From positions 917,781-981,780 of the forward strand of contig CAJNOP010000019.1 in the NCBI GenBank assembly GCA_905250075.1: a DNA stretch of 64,000 nucleotides, given 5' to 3'. Positions 60,501 to 64,000 of the stretch are shown here, piece after piece. Within the stretch, counting starts at the first letter, position 1. Every line of letters starts with the position of its first letter. This stretch comes from Rotaria sp. Silwood1 (taxonomy: Eukaryota; Rotifera; Eurotatoria; Philodinida; Philodinidae). The notes under the pieces are model-generated. The model ran no database searches. It was not told the origin of the DNA and was given only the letters and a program-made list of their open reading frames with translations. The position numbers were made by a program, and so were the translations under genes.

Positions 60501-62021
60501 TATCTTCAATTGTTGTCCATGCACATGCAAAATATTCTTCATTAGCCTAATTTAATAAAAAAAATGTATTATTTATATAATTTCTCTTTTATATATTCTT
60601 ACATCAGGATCAAGATATGCATGAACTAATTGAGTTTTATTTGTATTCGTATCAAATTTATATATTTGAATCTATATTAAAATTAAATATAGAATAAATA
60701 ATTTGTTCTTTTCGATTGTTGAACTTAATACATACAGAATTTGCCCCAACACTAGCAAAAAGAATTCCATTTGGATATTGTACTTGATTATTGATTTCAA
60801 CGGCATAAATTTGTTGACGATGATTTTCCTATATGTTAAACGAAGCGAAAGATGTCAATTCAAACTAAATATCATGGCTACCACGTTTGTACTTTGATGA
60901 TCTGAACGCATGAATATGCTGTACGTATTTTAGATGATGAACGAACTTCTTCTTCACCATTACTATCATCACTATGATCATCTGCAGTTGCATCCGATGA
61001 AAGTACCTAATTGTTTGTATTCAAATTATAAATTGATTTATGAAAGAAAACGAAATATTAAGCCTCGCATCCTCCCTCGAAAATCGATTTTGGTCAGTTT
61101 CAGAATCCTAATCGCATGAAATTTTCAACCTTATATCATAATGTTTTCGGAAAATATTCAAGAAGTAAGAGTAACAAATAACCTATTCAGCAACCCAAAA
61201 GGGTGTGTGATCATGTTTTTTATTTGAAAGAGCATGCCACATTATATTGTCCTTTTACTTATTTTTGTTCTTACTTTTTATGTAAAGAAAAAGAATGACA
61301 AATGTAATACCTCGAAAAAAATGCTCATCTTTTGATAGAAGTGTTTTTTTTATATAAAAAATGGCTTGATAAAAAAACGAGCACTGAACCTTTACATGAT
61401 CTTTCAAATAAAAAAACAGAAATAAGCTACAATGAAGTTCTTTTGAGACTTCTGGAATGCGCAAGAAAAAAAGCGTATTTTTCAAACATAAGAAAACGGA
61501 AATCATAAAAAAAAATAAGATGTCGTTTATGAAATATCAGCTCTCGGGCTATCATCACTCTATCGATTTTTCTGATCGAAATTGACATTTTTGAGGGTGA
61601 ATTAGGGCTTAATTGTAACTAGTTATAGAAAAGGTATTTGACAAAATGTACATTCATTTTTTAGCCTCCGGAGAAATTTGAAAACATTCGAATTTATATA
61701 TATATTCGAAATCGAGACAACTTGCATGACATCTCTTACCAAAATACTTTCTTTTGATCAATGACTTGCAGCAAATTAACCATTAGTATACCATTTTAAT
61801 AGAGAAATATTTGTGCTTTCATTTGCTGCACTCGAAATAATTTTCAGCGCCTCGAAAAGACAAAATTCTAATGCTTACTTAATGTTTTCAAATCTCCGCA
61901 GGCTTCTTTTACAGACCGAATAAATAAACGAAACACTATTGTGAAATTATTTTCCGATAAACCAAACCGAAACAAACATGTTCATAAATTCACTCACCCC
62001 TGGTGATAATGATGATGCCAT
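57567..62021 (-). CDS. EED: Polycomb protein EED (WD40 subunit of PRC2)
   Basis: EED is the WD40 propeller of PRC2 that binds H3K27me3 and stimulates EZH methyltransferase. Eleven exons, 5'->3': 62021-61998, 61006-60893, 60828-60736, 60671-60603, 60546-60406, 59557-59482, 59419-59328, 59275-59030, 58955-58812, 57822-57746, 57690-57567; phases agree throughout, 399 aa (human 441). The acidic N-terminus is followed by CVQIIKENHRQQIYAVEIN (human CVNSLKEDHN), then ANEEYFACAWTT, GGERGVIRVLD, FTVTLWDVLS, GHTDQVLCV, SASMDRSVFVW, HYVDNVQWYGDALLSR, EYIWFLKFD, LAIGTLDGQIQVWDLR, and SDDSRIFIWKRK at the end. Human aromatic-cage residues F97, Y148, W364, Y365 align by eye with Tyr, Phe, Trp, Phe, so an aromatic cage is kept with swaps. 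Introns 1, 5 and 9 are long; intron 9 is a palindrome. Confidence 0.93.
57855..58797. repeat. 0.94-kb imperfect palindrome filling EED intron 9
   Basis: Arms of about 465 bp meet near 58327. Ordered matches run along the whole length: TGTGTTCCACT near 57871 / AGTGGAACACA near 58769; GAAGTATATCAAAA near 57964 / TTTTGATATACTTC near 58673; AATCGATAGGCAGAAA / the complement near 58565; GGGTGATAT near 58249 / ATATCACC near 58388; TTATCTCAATATTT near 58289 / AAATATTGAGATAA near 58348. About 32 and 14 bp of intron remain outside. No coding capacity. Confidence 0.88.
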
Positions 62022-62365
62022 TTATTTTATTATTTTTTTCTGTATTAAAAAAAAAAAGAAAAGGTAAATATCTAAAACAAAACGTTTGATAATCATCCGC
62101 TAAAACAATTTATCTTTCTATATAAAAAAAAGCCACTTTTCTTAAAAACAGGAATGAATATAATTATATATATAAAGCACAAAAAAAAAAACAAAAAGAA
62201 CAAGTCCAATTCATTTTACGTGAAATAGAATCTAACACGAAAAAAAACAAACGGAATAATATAAACATTAAAATTTTCTTTTTTTTTCCTTTTTTGCATC
62301 ACAGTTAAACTGCTAATTGCACTGCTCAATAAAAAAAAAACACAAAAACAAAAAAATCTATCACT
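62022..62365. other. spacer between Rho gene 3' end and EED 5' end
   Basis: 344 bp, rich in A and T homopolymers. It must contain the EED promoter and Rho 3' UTR; no specific motif is assigned. Confidence 0.4.
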
Positions 62366-63432
62366 TTACATTGAATAACGATTTTGTTTATCTTTTTTTG
62401 TTCGTATATTTTTTTTCGATGATGTTCGAGATGCATTTGTACAACATACTAATGAATTAAACCATGAACATGAATGAAATTTAGATGATAATATTCTTCG
62501 TCCATTACTAATTCCATGACGATATCGTTGTTCATATAAAATATATGTTTCAATAGCTTGTTCAAATACATTTCGTATATTAAAATTTAACATTGATGAA
62601 CATTCTAAATATGCTTTAGCTGAACATACACGTGCTAAATATTCACCTTGAGTTTGTGTTATTGGTCGTTGATTTTTTTCAGCTAATTGTTCAAGTGTTG
62701 ATGGATCATTACGTAAATCAAGTTTGGTTCCAACAAGTATTATTGGTACACGAGGTGCATAACCTAAAGAATTATATTGTTTCGTTTTTTTTAATCATAA
62801 AAGTTTTTTTTTTGTATACATACGATTTAATTCCGGTATCCATTTACTTAATATATTCGAATAACTATCAGGATCAACAATAGAAAAACAAAGAATAAAT
62901 ACATTTGTATTCGGATATGCCATTATACGAAGTTGATCATATTCTTCCTTTGAAAAAGAACAAAAAATTTTTAAAATGGACATCTTTTTTTAAATACCTG
63001 TCCAGCACTATCAAATAAATTTAGAATATACTTTCGATTGTTCAATGTTACTGTTGCTAGAAAATAAAAATAAAAAACGATGTTTATTTCATATATTATG
63101 CTTTATTTTCTTTTTATTAACCTGCATAATTCTCAAATATCGTTGGAACATATGGATCTTGTGGATATTCTCCATCTTTATAAACAATACATAATGTTGT
63201 CTTTAAAAAAATAATTTTTTTAAGAAACAAAATTATTTAATGTAAGATTTTTTTTTTCTTTTACTTTGCCTGTATAACCATCACCTATTTAAGAAAAAAA
63301 TACATAATAATAAAATTCTAATTTATTTCTTCATCTCTTTGAATATAACTTACCAACAACAACAACTTTTATCTCTTCAGTTAATGATGTTGTTGTCGTT
63401 GATTTATAGTTATTCGATTTTGCTTTTGACAT
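62366..63432 (-). CDS. atypical Rho-family small GTPase (Rac/Cdc42-like core, long tail, no CAAX)
   Basis: Six exons, 5'->3': 63432-63354, 63284-63265 (20 nt), 63200-63122, 63056-62998, 62947-62824, 62763-62366; phases agree, 252 aa. G1 is GDGYTGKT, where Rac/Rho/Cdc42 have GDGAVGKT, and is built across the micro-exon. Switch I is YVPTIFENYAA, G3 is DSAGQEEYDQLR (DTAGQ in most; the catalytic Gln is kept), G4 TKLDLR, and G5 ECSSM. A Rho insert follows G4 (NDPSTLEQLAEKNQRPITQ), which places it in the Rho family. The C-terminus is about 60 residues longer than Rac1, has a Cys pair (LVCCTN) and a basic tail (SKKNIRTKKDKQ), and ends NRYSM without a prenylation box. Membrane attachment, if any, might use palmitoylation as in RhoU/RhoV; this is inference. 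Which subfamily it belongs to is open. Confidence 0.85.
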
Positions 63433-64000
63433 GTACTAAAAAGAAGAAAATGAGCGTACATTCATAAGATATAAAATACATGATTTAAATATCCTCGTGA
63501 AATTTATACGCACGTTCACCTGTTGATAAAAACATTGAAGATGATGATTTAATGAGATATACAAAGTATGAAGAAAAAAAAAGAAAAAAAATTCGGACAG
63601 TGATTTTTTTTCTTCCTCTGTTCTTCTCTTTTTTTTTTTTTGTTTTTTTACTGTGATGACCTGAAGAAACGAGACGAATGAACAAAATGATTCATTCAAA
63701 TAGACGACGAGACGAGACGAGCATATACATTTATGAATATGGTTAGACAACGAATTGGAATAAGAAAACTGATAGAGGTCGTTTTGAACGTGAGAGATAA
63801 GATTTCATATGAAGAATAACTTTAAAGGGCAAACTTTGTCTGATAACGATTTTACTCGATTCGTATATCATCAATAAATAATTATAACGTTTTTCAATGA
63901 TCTTGGAACAATTACTATACTTACTTCGGGTATATGAATGATGACAATGAATGAATGTTGAAGGTGAAAATTTTTGTTGTGTTGTTCGTAGAGTACACGC
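63433..64000. other. upstream region of the Rho gene
   Basis: Contains low-complexity A/G and T/C tracts (about 63565-63655) and ACGAG-type short tandem repeats near 63704-63720. Probably promoter and 5' UTR of the Rho gene; a further upstream exon cannot be excluded. No other gene seen. Confidence 0.4.

Noticed and set aside
61200-61410. short inverted matches in EED intron 1 (TTTTATTTGAAAGA-type words)
   Set aside because: Only about 25 bp of pairing around 61220 and 61395; unlike intron 9 there is no extended palindrome.

Overview
The window reads as nuclear DNA of a small, intron-rich invertebrate, most probably a bdelloid rotifer. Four things point there. The sequence is strongly AT-rich. 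Most introns are only 44-90 bp with canonical GT..AG ends. Metazoan genes (alpha-tubulin, EED, NUB1, DLEC1/CFAP81, a Rho GTPase) sit beside families that are rare or absent in other animals: a fungal-type GT15 mannosyltransferase pair and a bacterial-looking AAA ATPase. The retroelement is a Ty3/gypsy type with decayed reading frames. Two runs of N (1361-1370 and 14095-14194) are assembly gaps. Species-level identity cannot be decided from the sequence alone.

Layout, left to right. 1-1312 is the middle of an alpha-tubulin gene whose two ends are missing. After a 10-N gap comes the 3' end of an unrecognised charged protein (1371-1856). 2165-3511 is a two-exon AAA ATPase. About 6 kb without recognisable genes follows, with one decayed coding fragment at 7322-7609. 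A secreted, probably GPI-anchored alpha-carbonic anhydrase with all catalytic residues lies at 9529-12399. 14376-16777 holds a GT15-like mannosyltransferase and, 59 bp after it, a GT14 (core-2/I-branching type) glycosyltransferase with no visible start codon. A 1.44-kb hAT-type element (17334-18774) has perfect 8-bp target duplications. An 8.8-kb decayed LTR retrotransposon (19752-28510) separates the first GT15 gene from a second, frameshifted copy (29121-30069).

The right half is dense in genes. 31720-36717 encodes an APPBP2-like TPR protein with an N-terminal CARD-like domain. Converging on it, with 133 bp between stop codons, is a 27-exon DLEC1/CFAP81 gene (36851-50534, minus). Then, all on the minus strand, come NUB1 (52234-55236), the Polycomb subunit EED (57567-62021) and an atypical Rho-family GTPase (62366-63432).

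The most unusual structural signal is in the long introns. Several are almost entirely one long imperfect palindrome: EED intron 9, DLEC1 intron 12, part of DLEC1 intron 26 and part of the carbonic anhydrase intron 5. A 360-bp hAT-type MITE with a perfect 8-bp duplication sits in another DLEC1 intron. The most unusual gene-level observations are the CARD-APPBP2 architecture, the GT15/GT14 pair, the bacterial-like ATPase, and a Rho GTPase whose P-loop is encoded by a 20-nt micro-exon and which has no CAAX box. Homology statements rest on recognised motifs and alignment by eye; no database search was run.
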